Assembly: GCF_038002965.1 (NCBI RefSeq)
Contig: NZ_JBBOOE010000001.1
Span: forward strand, 4,321,001 to 4,385,000
DNA length: 64,000 nt
Reading direction: 5' to 3'
Origin: Robertmurraya sp. FSL R5-0851
GTDB taxonomy: Bacteria; Bacillota; Bacilli; Bacillales; Cytobacillaceae
Of this stretch, positions 49,767-60,200 are shown in pieces. The notes below the pieces were generated by a model. That model ran no database searches. It was not told where the DNA came from and saw only the letters and a list, made by a program, of their open reading frames with translations. Position 1 is the stretch's first letter, and each line of letters begins with the position of its first letter. The position numbers and the translations under genes were made by a program.

Positions 49767-50381
49767 TTATTTGGCAAACTGTAACAGTTCAATTGCTGCT
49801 TTAAATCGCCGGTCGGAATCGTTTGATTCAAGCTCTAAATAAAGGATATTAAGGGCTTTTTCTATAGCCGCTTTATCTACCGTTATTTTTGAATTGAAGT
49901 TAAGGATTTCATTTGCTGGTATTTCATCCAACTCAGCATCTTCTAACGGATACTTAAACTTGGTCACAGCACTACGGTTACGAAGAAGCTCCTGTATCTT
50001 GGGGTTCAGATCGTCCCTCTTCGCAACTTTTATCAGTTCAAATGCTCTTTGATGGGCCATTCCCTCTTCATTGTCATACTGCTCCTCATATCGATACGGC
50101 CCGACCTTCACAATATAAACATAATCCTGATGCCCATTGAATAACACAAGGTCACCTTCCTGCATCGTATTAACGAAAGCCCACACATTTCCGAGATCAT
50201 TCCCTAAGCTACGAGCATTTTTGTACGTATAGCGTTGTTCAAGTCTCTGTCGAATTTCTTCTTTTTCAACCCCAGCAAGATCACCAATCCCTGGCCAACC
50301 TATTGCAATAAACTTCCCCTGTACGAATTCATTAAGTCTTTCCTTATCATGCGGCTTGGTTTTAATTTGGAAAATATTCAC
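49767..50381 (-). CDS. EVE/PUA-like domain protein, cargo
   Basis: 204 residues from a GTG at 50381 (NIFQIKTKPHDKER), which follows GGAGGG at 7-nt spacing. Residues 20-115 resemble the EVE/PUA-like sensor domains at the N-terminus of modification-dependent restriction enzymes: FIAIGWPGIGDLAG, then a GDLVLFNGHQDYVYIVKVGPYRYE block with the aromatic cage residues. The C-terminal part is helical. No nuclease motif is visible, so a partner nuclease would be needed; the next gene (48846-49727) is a candidate partner. The assignment to the fold is tentative. Confidence 0.55.
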   Translation of the reverse strand: MNIFQIKTKPHDKERLNEFVQGKFIAIGWPGIGDLAGVEKEEIRQRLEQRYTYKNARSLGNDLGNVWAFVNTMQEGDLVLFNGHQDYVYIVKVGPYRYEEQYDNEEGMAHQRAFELIKVAKRDDLNPKIQELLRNRSAVTKFKYPLEDAELDEIPANEILNFNSKITVDKAAIEKALNILYLELESNDSDRRFKAAIELLQFAK

Positions 50382-50525
50382 TCGCAATCCCTCCACTCCG
50401 TCACGAACCGTAACGAATTTTATGTACCTATCATATACGTCACTTTTAAAATTGTCAAACCCTTTAATAAAATATTTTTCAGTCTATTCCAAATACCATA
50501 ACGAATGACTCCTTTCATAAAACGC

Positions 50526-50566
50526 AAAAAATGGCCCACCTCCACAATCGGAGATGCGCCACATTA
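50526..50566 (-). terminator. Terminator of the double-headed recombinase gene 50602-54222
   Basis: On the minus strand GGCGCATCTCC pairs with GGAGGTGGGCC around GATTG with one mismatch and is followed by ATTTTTTGCG. Confidence 0.8.
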
Positions 50567-50601
50567 ATCTATTACTCTATTAAGTTATTAACTCTGCAAA
50601 A

Positions 50602-53600
50602 CTATTCCTTGCAGACCTGATAATGAAACACTTCTCTAGTTCCACCCTTTTCCGGTGCTTTGAATCTTTCTAATTTACCCTGCTTCATTAACGGTCTCAA
50701 AATAACTTGGAAGGTGTGCGTATCAGAAATCTCCATCCTCTCATTCATAAAGTCCACAATCTCTTTAACTGATTTTGGCTCCTCGCAAAATACTAACAGC
50801 TCTTCCACCACAGGCCCTTTCAGTAACGCCTCATGTTTTTCCTTTGTTTTCTGCTTCTTTTGCTGCCTTTTTAACTCAACATAATCGGCATAGGTTTCTG
50901 GCATTTTTTGTTCCAGTTCAATTATGAGATGGTAGGTGACCTTTCCATCTTTACACACTTCTGCTCGACTAATAAATTCTTGAAACAAATCGTCAGGAAA
51001 TTCCTCGCTTCCTCCTTCCACATACCTTTTCACCTTTTTCATGATTTCCTTAAACAAATTTCGTTCCTGCTCTGCACGTTTTTCCCGATCACTGAATTGC
51101 TTTAATCGGTCATGCAGCTCTACCAATTCTTCTGTCAATGAATCCACGAGTTGAGTGTTTTGTCCATTTTCGTGAATTCCTTCTTCCACAGCTTTGTACA
51201 AAGTTTGGTTTTGTGTTTCCATTCTTTCACGCAACATAATTCTTTCTCTTTCCTCTTCCTTTGTTAGTTCCAATCTCGCAATCCAATTCATGGCCTTATT
51301 CGTAAAATCCGGATTGTCATGAATTTGTTTTAAAAAGTGGATGAAGTTCCACTCTAAATAATCCTGGCGAATACGCCTTGTATCGCATCGTTCAGTTCTA
51401 TATCTCTGATCATGGCGACAACACACCCAGAAATGCGTTTCAAAAGGTTTTTTCCATCGTCTCTCTACGTGCCGTCTATGCCCCATCAAATATCCACATT
51501 CACCACAATACAGTTTTTCAATAAAAGCTTCATTTTTCATTTCATCTTTTTCATACTTCTGATGTCCCTCACTGATAAATCCTTTATTTTGTTTTCGTTC
51601 TTCTAATATATCTTGAACCCGGTCCCAGTCCTTTGGCTTAATGATTGCTTCATGATGATTTTCAATATAATATTGTGGTTCCTCTCCCTGATTACGGATA
51701 ACCTTGGATTGTAGTGTGTCAACGGTCACGTGTTTTTGAAATAAATAATCACCTTTATACACTTCATTTGTTAACATCGCCATCACAGATTTAGGATTCC
51801 AATAGTCTTTTCCTGTCGCTGTTTTAATACCATCTCTAGCTAAGTTTTCACAAATTGTATTAACGGTTTTCCCATTCAACACTTCCCTAAAAATACGTTT
51901 GATGATTTTGGCTTGTTCTGGTTGAACATGCCAGCGATATTGTTCATCTATACTATAACCATAAACAGCTTTCCTCCAATGAATAATGCCCCGTTTTGCC
52001 TGACTTCTATGTCCCCAGGCAATGCTCTTTCCTACGTTCACAACTTCTTCTTGGGCAATTGCACCGTAGATGGACATCATCAATTCTGATTGAGGATCCG
52101 ATGTCCAAATGTTTTCTTTCTCAAAATAAATATACACAGGATTTGGTAATTCCTTCAGATGCCGTGCGATAGATAGTGTATCTAATGCATTCCGGCTAAA
52201 GCGAGAAATTGATTTTGTGATGATGACGTTTACAAGTCCTCGTTCACAATCCTTTAAGAGTTGGTTTAATTGTTCTCGTTTTTCTAAGGAACGGCCAGTA
52301 ATTCCTTCATCTACATAGATCCCTGCAAATTCGTATGATGGGTCTTTTAAAATGAGATACGTATAGTAGGCTACCTGTGTTTTCAAACTCATTTTCTGTT
52401 CTAATCGATCGGTAGAAACCCTGCAGTAAGCAGCTGTCTTGAGTAGTTGAGTTTTTTGCAAATGGTCAGGCTTTTCGTTTCCTATCCGTGCGTTCTCAAT
52501 CGTTTCAAGAATAGCCTTCCCTTCACCTGGTTCAATCTTTTGTACTTCACGCTCAACCGTAGTATTCATTTCTTTTTCCCTCTTCTCTTTTAAAGCCCCA
52601 TGTTCATCGAGAAGGGTCAGTTCTTGATTCACCTCCTTCTTGGGGCTCGCTTTTTTCTTTGAGTTATCTTTCTGAGTTGTATGAATCGATTTTTTAGATA
52701 GTTGACCGACCGTCAGGCTTGTCCCATCAAACCACTCAACTTGAAAGTCTTTTTCCGATTCAATGGTAACTTGGTGAATCCATGCACGTAAGTATTCCGT
52801 CGTTACGTTTTGATGAAACTCTTCCATTGATTGTAGTTTTTCTAGCCATTCCAATGTCTTCACACGAAAAGGACGATCATCCTCTATTTGAGCAACCTGT
52901 TTTTCAAATTCTTGGTATTCTTTTTCTAAGGAAATTATCTTTTCTGGATCCTCATTACTTTCCTTTGCTATCTCCAATTCCGTTAACCATTTCAAGCGAT
53001 GAAATTCAAAATGGTCCTGCTGATTGGTCGCTTTAAGTTCTTTCTGAAACTGGGCAAGACTATCCGAATGATTCAATCCATATTTTAAGCTCATCGCTTG
53101 TAATGCCATCTGTTTTAACTGTTCTTCATTTATATTTGGGGCATTGCATGTTTTTGCATTAGTTGAAGCGCACTTCCAATAATCAATTCTAGGACTAGGA
53201 AAAAATTTATATCGATATCCACAGGCATGACAGATGAGCTTTTGGGAGAATGCCGGTCGATTTCTCTTCGTTGGTATTCCTGTATTTCTTTTGTTGCTTT
53301 CTATATGCCTCTGCACTTCATCAAAAACTTCCCGACTGATGATTGGAGGGTGGGTGTTTTCTATCTCAATCTCCTCTCGATCGTGATAAGTCATTTTGTG
53401 AGTGAAAAGGTCTCTGGTCACGGTTCTTGTCATCATATTTCCCGTGTATGTGTAAGTCGTTAGCATTTTTTTGATATTGGAAGGCAACCATCTATCTTTT
53501 CCGTTAGCAGTTTTAATCCCCTGTCTGTATAACTCTCTTGTAATTTCAGCCCTCGACCATCCTTGTAGAAACCAGTCAAAAATGTTACGAACAACCGCCG

Positions 53601-54222
53601 CTTCTTGCTCATTAATCTCAAGTGTATTTCCTGACTCTCCTCGAACCAAGTTATAGCCATATAGTCTAGAAAATTTAGCTTCACCTTTTTGAAACTTTTT
53701 TTCGTATCCCCATTTTGTTGAGGTAGATAGGTTCTCGATTTCTTCTTGTGCAAGAGCTGCATAAGTTGTGAGTAAAAATTGATTGTAAGTAATAGAGGTG
53801 TCAATTTGTTCTTTTTCAAAATAAATTCCTACCCCTTTCGCTTTAAGCTCCTCTACGATTTCCATTAAATGTTCTGCGTTTCTCGTTAGGCGGGATACAT
53901 CTTTTGTAAGAATAAATTCGACTCTACCTTCATCGCAATGGCGAAGCAATCGCTGCAGTCCTCGTTGCTTTTTAGCATTACTACCGCTAGTACCACTATC
54001 AAAATACACACCTACAAACTTCCAGTTTGGTTTGCTTCTAATCAAATGGGTATAGTGGTGCACCTGATTCTCCAGCGAGCGAATCTGATTTTCAAAGTCG
54101 GTACTCACTCGACAATAAGCTGCGACTTTAACTTGCTTCTCACCATGTAATGGACTTTCCTCTCTTTCTTTCACTGGATCCCATAATGTTTTGGTCCACA
54201 TTCCTTTTTGAAATGCATCCAT
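50602..54222 (-). CDS. Double-headed serine recombinase (two complete large-serine-recombinase modules)
   Basis: About 1206 residues, twice the usual size. Module 1 (about 30-500, frame numbering from 54228): resolvase domain with nucleophile Ser42 in YCRVST, TKDVSRLTRN, then the recombinase domain and a zinc ribbon (CHAC at 333-336 with Cys353 and Cys361). A charged linker (505-590) follows. Module 2 (590-1208): Ser605 in YCRVST, TKSISRFSRN, recombinase domain, zinc ribbon (CGECG...CCRH) and coiled coil, with an added C-terminal winged-helix-like part. Both catalytic sites look intact. The ATG at 54222 follows AAAGGGG. The layout is shared with 57269-60649, so the fusion is not a sequencing error. 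Confidence 0.93.
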   Translation of the reverse strand: MDAFQKGMWTKTLWDPVKEREESPLHGEKQVKVAAYCRVSTDFENQIRSLENQVHHYTHLIRSKPNWKFVGVYFDSGTSGSNAKKQRGLQRLLRHCDEGRVEFILTKDVSRLTRNAEHLMEIVEELKAKGVGIYFEKEQIDTSITYNQFLLTTYAALAQEEIENLSTSTKWGYEKKFQKGEAKFSRLYGYNLVRGESGNTLEINEQEAAVVRNIFDWFLQGWSRAEITRELYRQGIKTANGKDRWLPSNIKKMLTTYTYTGNMMTRTVTRDLFTHKMTYHDREEIEIENTHPPIISREVFDEVQRHIESNKRNTGIPTKRNRPAFSQKLICHACGYRYKFFPSPRIDYWKCASTNAKTCNAPNINEEQLKQMALQAMSLKYGLNHSDSLAQFQKELKATNQQDHFEFHRLKWLTELEIAKESNEDPEKIISLEKEYQEFEKQVAQIEDDRPFRVKTLEWLEKLQSMEEFHQNVTTEYLRAWIHQVTIESEKDFQVEWFDGTSLTVGQLSKKSIHTTQKDNSKKKASPKKEVNQELTLLDEHGALKEKREKEMNTTVEREVQKIEPGEGKAILETIENARIGNEKPDHLQKTQLLKTAAYCRVSTDRLEQKMSLKTQVAYYTYLILKDPSYEFAGIYVDEGITGRSLEKREQLNQLLKDCERGLVNVIITKSISRFSRNALDTLSIARHLKELPNPVYIYFEKENIWTSDPQSELMMSIYGAIAQEEVVNVGKSIAWGHRSQAKRGIIHWRKAVYGYSIDEQYRWHVQPEQAKIIKRIFREVLNGKTVNTICENLARDGIKTATGKDYWNPKSVMAMLTNEVYKGDYLFQKHVTVDTLQSKVIRNQGEEPQYYIENHHEAIIKPKDWDRVQDILEERKQNKGFISEGHQKYEKDEMKNEAFIEKLYCGECGYLMGHRRHVERRWKKPFETHFWVCCRHDQRYRTERCDTRRIRQDYLEWNFIHFLKQIHDNPDFTNKAMNWIARLELTKEEERERIMLRERMETQNQTLYKAVEEGIHENGQNTQLVDSLTEELVELHDRLKQFSDREKRAEQERNLFKEIMKKVKRYVEGGSEEFPDDLFQEFISRAEVCKDGKVTYHLIIELEQKMPETYADYVELKRQQKKQKTKEKHEALLKGPVVEELLVFCEEPKSVKEIVDFMNERMEISDTHTFQVILRPLMKQGKLERFKAPEKGGTREVFHYQVCKE

Positions 54223-54345
54223 AAACAAAAAACCCCTTTCCTATAAGCGATAATAGATCGTGTCCATCTATCACTCACATCCCAAGAACTTTCAAGTTCT
54301 TTTTCCGGGTGGAAAGAGGTTTATGTTTATTCGATTAGATTAAGC

Positions 54346-55498
54346 TTATTTCTTTTTGGGTGTCTTTCGTTCTCTCGCACAGATGGTCCGTTTCACTCCG
54401 CACTTAAATTGAAATTCAACCATCCGCTCTTTGTATATAATGCCTCGTTCAACTGTATTTTTGAAAAGATTCACATCAAAATGTTCTAATTCCTCAGCTT
54501 CTTCTAATGAGTCTAGAAGGTATTGGAATTGCTTCTCTAAATACAGTTGTTCTTGCATGTTTTCTTCCAGACTGTCCCTCTCCTGTTGGAGAATTTCTTG
54601 TTCGTAAATCAAATGCCTTAATGTTGCATCGTAAATGGCATCGCTGGTAGCTGATTCTTTTGCAGCTAGGTCACTAATGCGGTTGGTTATGATTTCAATT
54701 TGTGTATTCAGCTCCTCCAACCTTTGTTGTTCCGGTGGCGAGAGGGATGCTTTTTCGATAGCTTGTTTCGCTTCTTGCTTTACTTCACTAATGTTTTCTT
54801 TCATCGCCCTCATTATTTTCATAAAGACATTTTCTAAATCGGTTTCGTGAACGTAGCTCGTTTTACAGTCTTTATAATCTGGATCTCGTCCTGCGGTCAC
54901 TCGGCATTGCCAAGCAGAAATATAATATTTCTCCCCTTTCCTGCTAGAAGTCATTCGTCTTCTTATGGCTGGCCTACCGCATTCGCCGCAAAAGAACTCA
55001 TTGGAAAATGGGCTAACTCCACTAAAATGCTGCCGATATTTTTTATCCGGGTCCCTCATCATCAACCTTCGCCTTTTCATTTCTTGTTGAACGGCTTCAA
55101 AGGTTTCTTCGCTAATAATCGCTGGATGAGTATTCTTTACATAGTACTGTGGCTGATGTCCTCTGTTGCGGATGCGCTTATGGGTGAGGTAGCTAGTTGT
55201 AATCGTTTTCTGTGCTAAACAATGGCCTTGGTACTTCTCTTGCCTCAAGATTTTGTAGACCGAATCTCCCGTCCACGTTGTATTCCCCTTACCAGTCTTT
55301 AATCCATCTCTCATTAAACCTTTTGCAATGGTTGGACATCCTTTTCCTTCTAGGAATTCTCGAAAAATTCTCCTTACCACCTCAGCCTGTTCTTCGTCGA
55401 TAACTATTTCTCCATCTTCAGTTGTGTCATAGCCTAGGAAAAACGTGGTCGGCATATGAACTATTCCTTGTTGGAATCGCTTCTGTACTCCCCATTTC
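54346..55498 (-). pseudogene. Large serine recombinase cut through its catalytic domain
   Basis: The frame is open from a TAA just above 55510 and reads VSWGTKWGVQKRFQQG then HMPTTFFLGYDTTEDGE, the end of the resolvase domain, followed by the recombinase domain, zinc ribbon (CGECGRP ... WQCR) and coiled coil to a normal C-terminus. It aligns along its length with residues about 170-545 of the protein at 60758-62395. The Ser nucleophile and most of the catalytic domain are missing, so it cannot recombine DNA alone. The break lies next to the TTAGATAA repeat cluster. A short product from the ATG at 55455 could still bind DNA. Confidence 0.88.
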
Positions 55499-55515
55499 GT
55501 ACCCCATGATACTAG

Positions 55516-55640
55516 TTAGATAAAAAACTATATATAGAATCTTATCTAATTCAAAAACGCAAAATATAGATAAAAACCGGCAATTTTTATCTAACCATAG
55601 TAACTATTCAGGACATTTGAAGAGTATGGCTGTTAGATAA
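55516..55640. repeat. Cluster of five TTAGATAA repeats in both orientations
   Basis: TTAGATAA at 55516-55523, TTATCTAA at 55542-55549, ATAGATAA at 55566-55573, TTATCTAA (inside 55584-55594), and TTAGATAA at 55633-55640. The middle pair forms a perfect 10-bp dyad (TAGATAAAAA at 55567-55576, complement at 55584-55593) around CCGGCAA. The cluster lies at the junction between the two recombinase units, so it may be an attachment or operator region. Confidence 0.65.
55557..55571 (+). repeat. 15-bp direct repeat, right copy
   Basis: ACGCAAAATATAGAT, identical to 48641-48655, inside the TTAGATAA cluster. Confidence 0.4.
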
Positions 55641-55659
55641 ATGAAAATGGTCAAAACAA

Positions 55660-55700
55660 AAAAGCCCACCACCTTCTTAGGCAATGAGCAATTAATGACG
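55660..55700 (-). terminator. Terminator of the HEPN-like gene
   Basis: On the minus strand GCTCATTGCC pairs with GGTGGTGGGC (with wobbles) around TAAGAA and is followed by TTTTTTGTTTTG. Confidence 0.75.
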
Positions 55701-55727
55701 TGCTTCTTGTATTAAATTTTGGGGTTA

Positions 55728-57113
55728 CTACTTCGAGTTACCCCTTCTTATATGAGAGTATTCTAATTCCCGAATAGTATGAATCATTATTTTCCATTCT
55801 GCCTCTTTATATCCACGAGGAACAGTTTCACCATTTTCATCTTCATAACACATTCTAAATTTATGTAATACTTCAAAATGAGTGTTGTCTTCTTCTCTTT
55901 CGAATTCTAGTAACACTTCTATTTCACTAATGGCAGGTGCGTTATCATAAATGTTTACTAATTTAAAATCCATCAATTTCTTTTTTTCAAAAACTTCATG
56001 GAGTTCACCTGCTAGTTTTCCATTTGTTTTATCTTCTGTAAAATGTTTTGATACCATCTTTGCCATGTATCCAAAGTTTTTCTTTTCTAAATAATAGAGA
56101 AACCCTATCAGAGCCCTTTCCGGAGTGTTTTCGGTATAATCATTGACATCTCCCTTTTCAGGTAAATCCTCCCCAACGGTTAAATCTCTTTTTACCCAAT
56201 TGTTCATATGCTCACGCTGTTTTTGATTTTCCTGAAATTGTTCTAATGAGCTTGCAACCTGTTGCATTGACTCTTCAAATGTTGGTGGGACAAATTCTTT
56301 ATCGATTCCTTTTTTCCCAGCTTTAATTGCGTCTGCCCAATCCCTTAATGCAAGTAATGTAGAAAGTGCTTTTGAGGAAACCTTTTTATTGGCATAACCT
56401 AAATCTCTGCCATGTAAAATTCCATTTCTAAATGGTAATGTAACTTCCTCATCTGTTGTTTTCTTGCGACTTTTGCCAAATATTTTTGCAATGGTACCTA
56501 GACCACTATCATGAGCTGCAATCGTGTCCCACACTGTAAGTTCAACATTTTCTGCAAAGAAACCAATATGTTCAAAGTCGTTCACGAACCCATCTATCAT
56601 CATCAAAAATAAAGGTACACTTGCATGATATCTTTCGCAAAAGTGATCTTCTAGGGCATTTGACAACAAAGCCCTTCTAGGACTGAATTCTTTTAAAGCC
56701 ATAAGTCTTGTGGCTAAAAAATTTACTTGCTCCCTACTAGTAAAATATTCAACTAAAACATCTTCTGCTTCATCAGGCTTTCCCTGTTCTGCAAGTTGGA
56801 CACACTTTTCCATTAAAGGAAAGCTTAAATTCTCGAATGCAATCCAACCTTTTTTAGCAAAGAAATGGTTGAACCTGTCCGGTATAACCTTTAATGCCCT
56901 ATATTGTTTGTAAGACTCTTCAAATCGTTGAAATGCTTCTTCAAATTTCGGTTCCCTAAACCCGAACTGTTTTGCTAATAAATATAATTGTTGAAAATCT
57001 CTTGCACCTTCAAAGGTCATATCCATTTCCTTAAAACTATAATTGTCTTTGATTTGTCTTTTATTCTGTTTCTTCCTAGCTCCCTTTTTATTTCTAGATT
57101 TCTTTTTAGCCAC
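55728..57113 (-). CDS. HEPN-like cargo protein, candidate ribonuclease effector
   Basis: 461 residues. A basic N-terminal tail (residues 1-22, KKKSRNKKGARKKQNKR) precedes a helical domain (about 30-260). RNGILH at 229-234 fits the HEPN ribonuclease motif R-N-x3-H, in the usual context of a helix after an aromatic-rich region (PLFLMMIDGFVNDFEHIGF). The C-terminal part (about 345-450, ERALIGFLYYLEKKNFGYMAKMVSKHF ... YKEAEWKIMIHTI) resembles an NTF2/SnoaL-like fold. HEPN proteins are frequent effectors of abortive infection. It is the only non-recombinase gene in its unit, on the same strand and with its own terminator. No NTase partner is adjacent. Function is inferred from one motif. Confidence 0.6.
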   Translation of the reverse strand: MAKKKSRNKKGARKKQNKRQIKDNYSFKEMDMTFEGARDFQQLYLLAKQFGFREPKFEEAFQRFEESYKQYRALKVIPDRFNHFFAKKGWIAFENLSFPLMEKCVQLAEQGKPDEAEDVLVEYFTSREQVNFLATRLMALKEFSPRRALLSNALEDHFCERYHASVPLFLMMIDGFVNDFEHIGFFAENVELTVWDTIAAHDSGLGTIAKIFGKSRKKTTDEEVTLPFRNGILHGRDLGYANKKVSSKALSTLLALRDWADAIKAGKKGIDKEFVPPTFEESMQQVASSLEQFQENQKQREHMNNWVKRDLTVGEDLPEKGDVNDYTENTPERALIGFLYYLEKKNFGYMAKMVSKHFTEDKTNGKLAGELHEVFEKKKLMDFKLVNIYDNAPAISEIEVLLEFEREEDNTHFEVLHKFRMCYEDENGETVPRGYKEAEWKIMIHTIRELEYSHIRRGNSK

Positions 57114-57204
57114 TTTATTTACTCTCCTCTCATAAAATTCCTATTAACTAATTTTACCATGTTTATAAATTATAAAAGACAAAGTTCCTATTAATCTAGC
57201 AATA

Positions 57205-57256
57205 AAATAAACCCACCAAGTAGCCATCTAAAACCTAGACGCCAACTCGGTGGGTT
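57205..57256 (-). terminator. Terminator of the double-headed recombinase gene 57269-60649
   Basis: On the minus strand AACCCACCGAG (57246-57256) pairs with CTTGGTGGGTT (57209-57219) around a 26-nt region that has its own short stem, followed by TATTTTATT. Confidence 0.75.
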
Positions 57257-57268
57257 GCTTGTTTCCCG

Positions 57269-60200
57269 TTATTTTCTTTTCTTCCGTTTTCTCTTCACCT
57301 TTAGTTTGTAGGAGCATTTCTCTTCCAAGTATTCCTCCCATTCAACACCTAACTTTAATTGATATACAATTCGACCATCTGAGTGAATCACTCCACTTTC
57401 AACAATCCGTTCAAATAAGTCCGTCCGGAAAGGGGTACGTTGTTTTAGAGGATTGAAGTCATCTATTTCTTTTAATTCATTCACTAACCACTTGAATTCC
57501 TCACGATATTTTGCAACTAGTTCCCGCCGTTCTTCATAAGCATCAAGCTGATTTTTCAACTTCACAATTTCATTTGTTAGTGCTTCGACCCGCTTGGTAT
57601 CTTGTCCCGCTTGATTAAGCTCTTCATCTACTGCCTCATACAGTTCTTGATTGAGTTGTTCCATTACCGCTTCTATCTCTTTTACTTCGGCGAGTTCTTC
57701 TGTTGTAAGGTTGGTCCTCTCAATTACCTCTCTTACCTTTTGTTCTAGTCGATCATCGGCCTTCATGGCCAACAAAGCACTCATAAAGTTATGCTCAACA
57801 TACTCTTCTCTAAAACTTTGGGAAGTGCATGTAGCGGAAAAGTTTTTACCATTGGCGACACGGCACCTCCAATAGCTTCGAGCTTTCTTCTTGTTTGCAT
57901 CCTTTTGTCTATCGTAACTTTCGTACTGACTGATAACCCCTCCACACTCACCACACCGAAAATTCTGGCGAAATGGATGTTGAGCATTGACTGAGGAACG
58001 AGTTACTTTAGGTTGGTTCGACTTTCGGATGGTTTGGACCTTCTCCCAATCTTCCGGTGTAATTATAGGTGGATGGTGGTCCTCGATATAATATTGGGGC
58101 AGTTCCCCTTGATTGACGACTTGCTTCCTCGTAAATGGATCTTTTATATATGTTTGTTGATAAAGTATGCAACCTTTGTAAACGGGTGATGCTAACATTT
58201 TTCCTACTGTGTTCGGATGCCAATATTTATTTCCATTGGCCGTTTCAATACCATCCTCGCTTAGCTCTCTAGCAATACGTCCGATGCTTTTTCCTGCTGT
58301 ATAAGATTCGTATATGCGTTTCACCACTGCCGCTTGTTTGGGTTCGATGCACCAATTCTTATGTTCATCAGGAGTATAGCCATACGGAAATCGACTTGGC
58401 CTTACTATCCCTATTTCGGCTAACTTCTGTTTACCCCATTGACTACTAGTTCCCACGTTGACAGCTTCTTCTTGAGCCATACTGCTAAGAACCGTTAACA
58501 TTAAATCACTATCTTTATCGGCTGTATGAATATTTTCGCGTTCAAAATGCACGTAAACTGGTGGATTGAGCGACTTCAACATCCTCACATAATACAAAGC
58601 GTCGACCGTATTCCTCGCAAATCTTGATATGGACTTGGTCAAAATTTGATCAACTTTTCCTTGCTTACACTTTTGCATCAAACGATTAAATTCTGTTCGA
58701 TTTTTAGATTGTATTCCTGATAATCCTTTGTCCGCAAAAATACCGGCAAAGCTCATCTTTGGATTCTTCAAAATCAAATAAGTATAATACGCGACTTGTG
58801 ATTCCAGACTGATTTGTTGGGCATCCTGTTCTGTTGAGACCCTGCAATAACTAGCCGTTCTGAGCGTTTGTTGTTTCGTTTGCGTTTGAAGTGACTGTTC
58901 AACCTTCCACATATTCTTTTCTTCTTTTTTAATTTGCTTTGTTAAACTAACAGGCGATGTTGAATTCGCATCTCTTTTAATGGGCGCAACAAGCACATCA
59001 CCCTCCCCCTTCCCTTCATATTCAATGTCTTGTGGTATAGATTTTTCTTTTCTCTTTTGATTCCTCAAGGTTTTAGGTGGTTCCGGCATAGGACCTTCAC
59101 CAACCTTTGTTTCTTCTTGGTCAAACCAATGAACAATAAACGTATCATTTGAATATATGGTCATGTTCACGACCCATGCCCGAAAATAATCAATGGTGGC
59201 TTTCTCGAAAAATTCTTCTAGTGATTGAAGGCTTTCCATCCACGAGAGGGATTTTTCACGATAAGGTCTATCTTCTTCTATTTTTTTGACGTATCTCTCA
59301 AAGTGAAAAAACTCTTCTTCTAGCTGATGTTTTTTAGCTGTAATAACATCCATTTCCTCTTTTGATGCTATTTTCTCTTCTTCTTTAACAAGGCGAATGT
59401 CGCTAAAATATAGTAATCGTCGATGTTCGAAGTAATCGTGTTCATGAAGACGCTTCATCGGATCAAAAATATCCCTTAGGGCTAAAGAATCGCTGTTAAA
59501 TCGTTCTCGAAAAGCTGTTTTCATCATGCCAAGAATCTCTGACTCATACATTTTAATAGAATCACAAATCCCACTTTTACTCCCCCTGCACCGCCAACAA
59601 GGTGTCGCATAGTCGGTTAAGAACTGATAATTACATCCGCATATTCCACACATAACTCGTCCTGATAACGACCGGAAATCCGCTTTTTTATTTTTCTTTT
59701 TACGCTCTGCTGGTTTAAACCGTTTTTGCACTTCCTCAAACATGGCTGAATCAATAATAGCTGGATGGCTATTTTCAATGTAGTAGCTCGGTACATCCGT
59801 CGGTTTCCCATTCTCCAAAAGGGAATTTGTTTGAAAGTAGGCATATCGATTTCCGGTATAGGCCACATTGGTGAGTATCTTTTTAACAACTGACCCATCC
59901 CAAATCGTGCCTCCTTTAGAGGTTTGAATCCCTTCTTGCATCAAATAACGTGCAATTTCATTAAGTGCAGCTCCTCCAAGAAATAATTCATAGATCTTCT
60001 TTACAATCTTTGCTTCTTCTTCATCAACGCTGATATAAGTCTTTTTTTGATGATAGGTAACACGATATCCAAGAATTCTTTCAAACTTCGGTGAGCCTCT
60101 TAATGCTTTTTTCTCATACCCCCAACTAACATTATGCGAGAGCGTTTCCACCTCATTTTGAGCAAGAGCAGCATAGGTCGCTAGTAAAAACTCATTAAAT

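Noticed and set aside
53460..53819. Minus-strand frame of 119 codons inside the recombinase gene
   Set aside because: It is a frame-shifted reading of module 1 of the double-headed recombinase with no independent start signal.
50602..54222. Double-length recombinase as a sequencing or assembly error
   Set aside because: A second, diverged copy at 57269-60649 has the same fusion with the linker at the same place.
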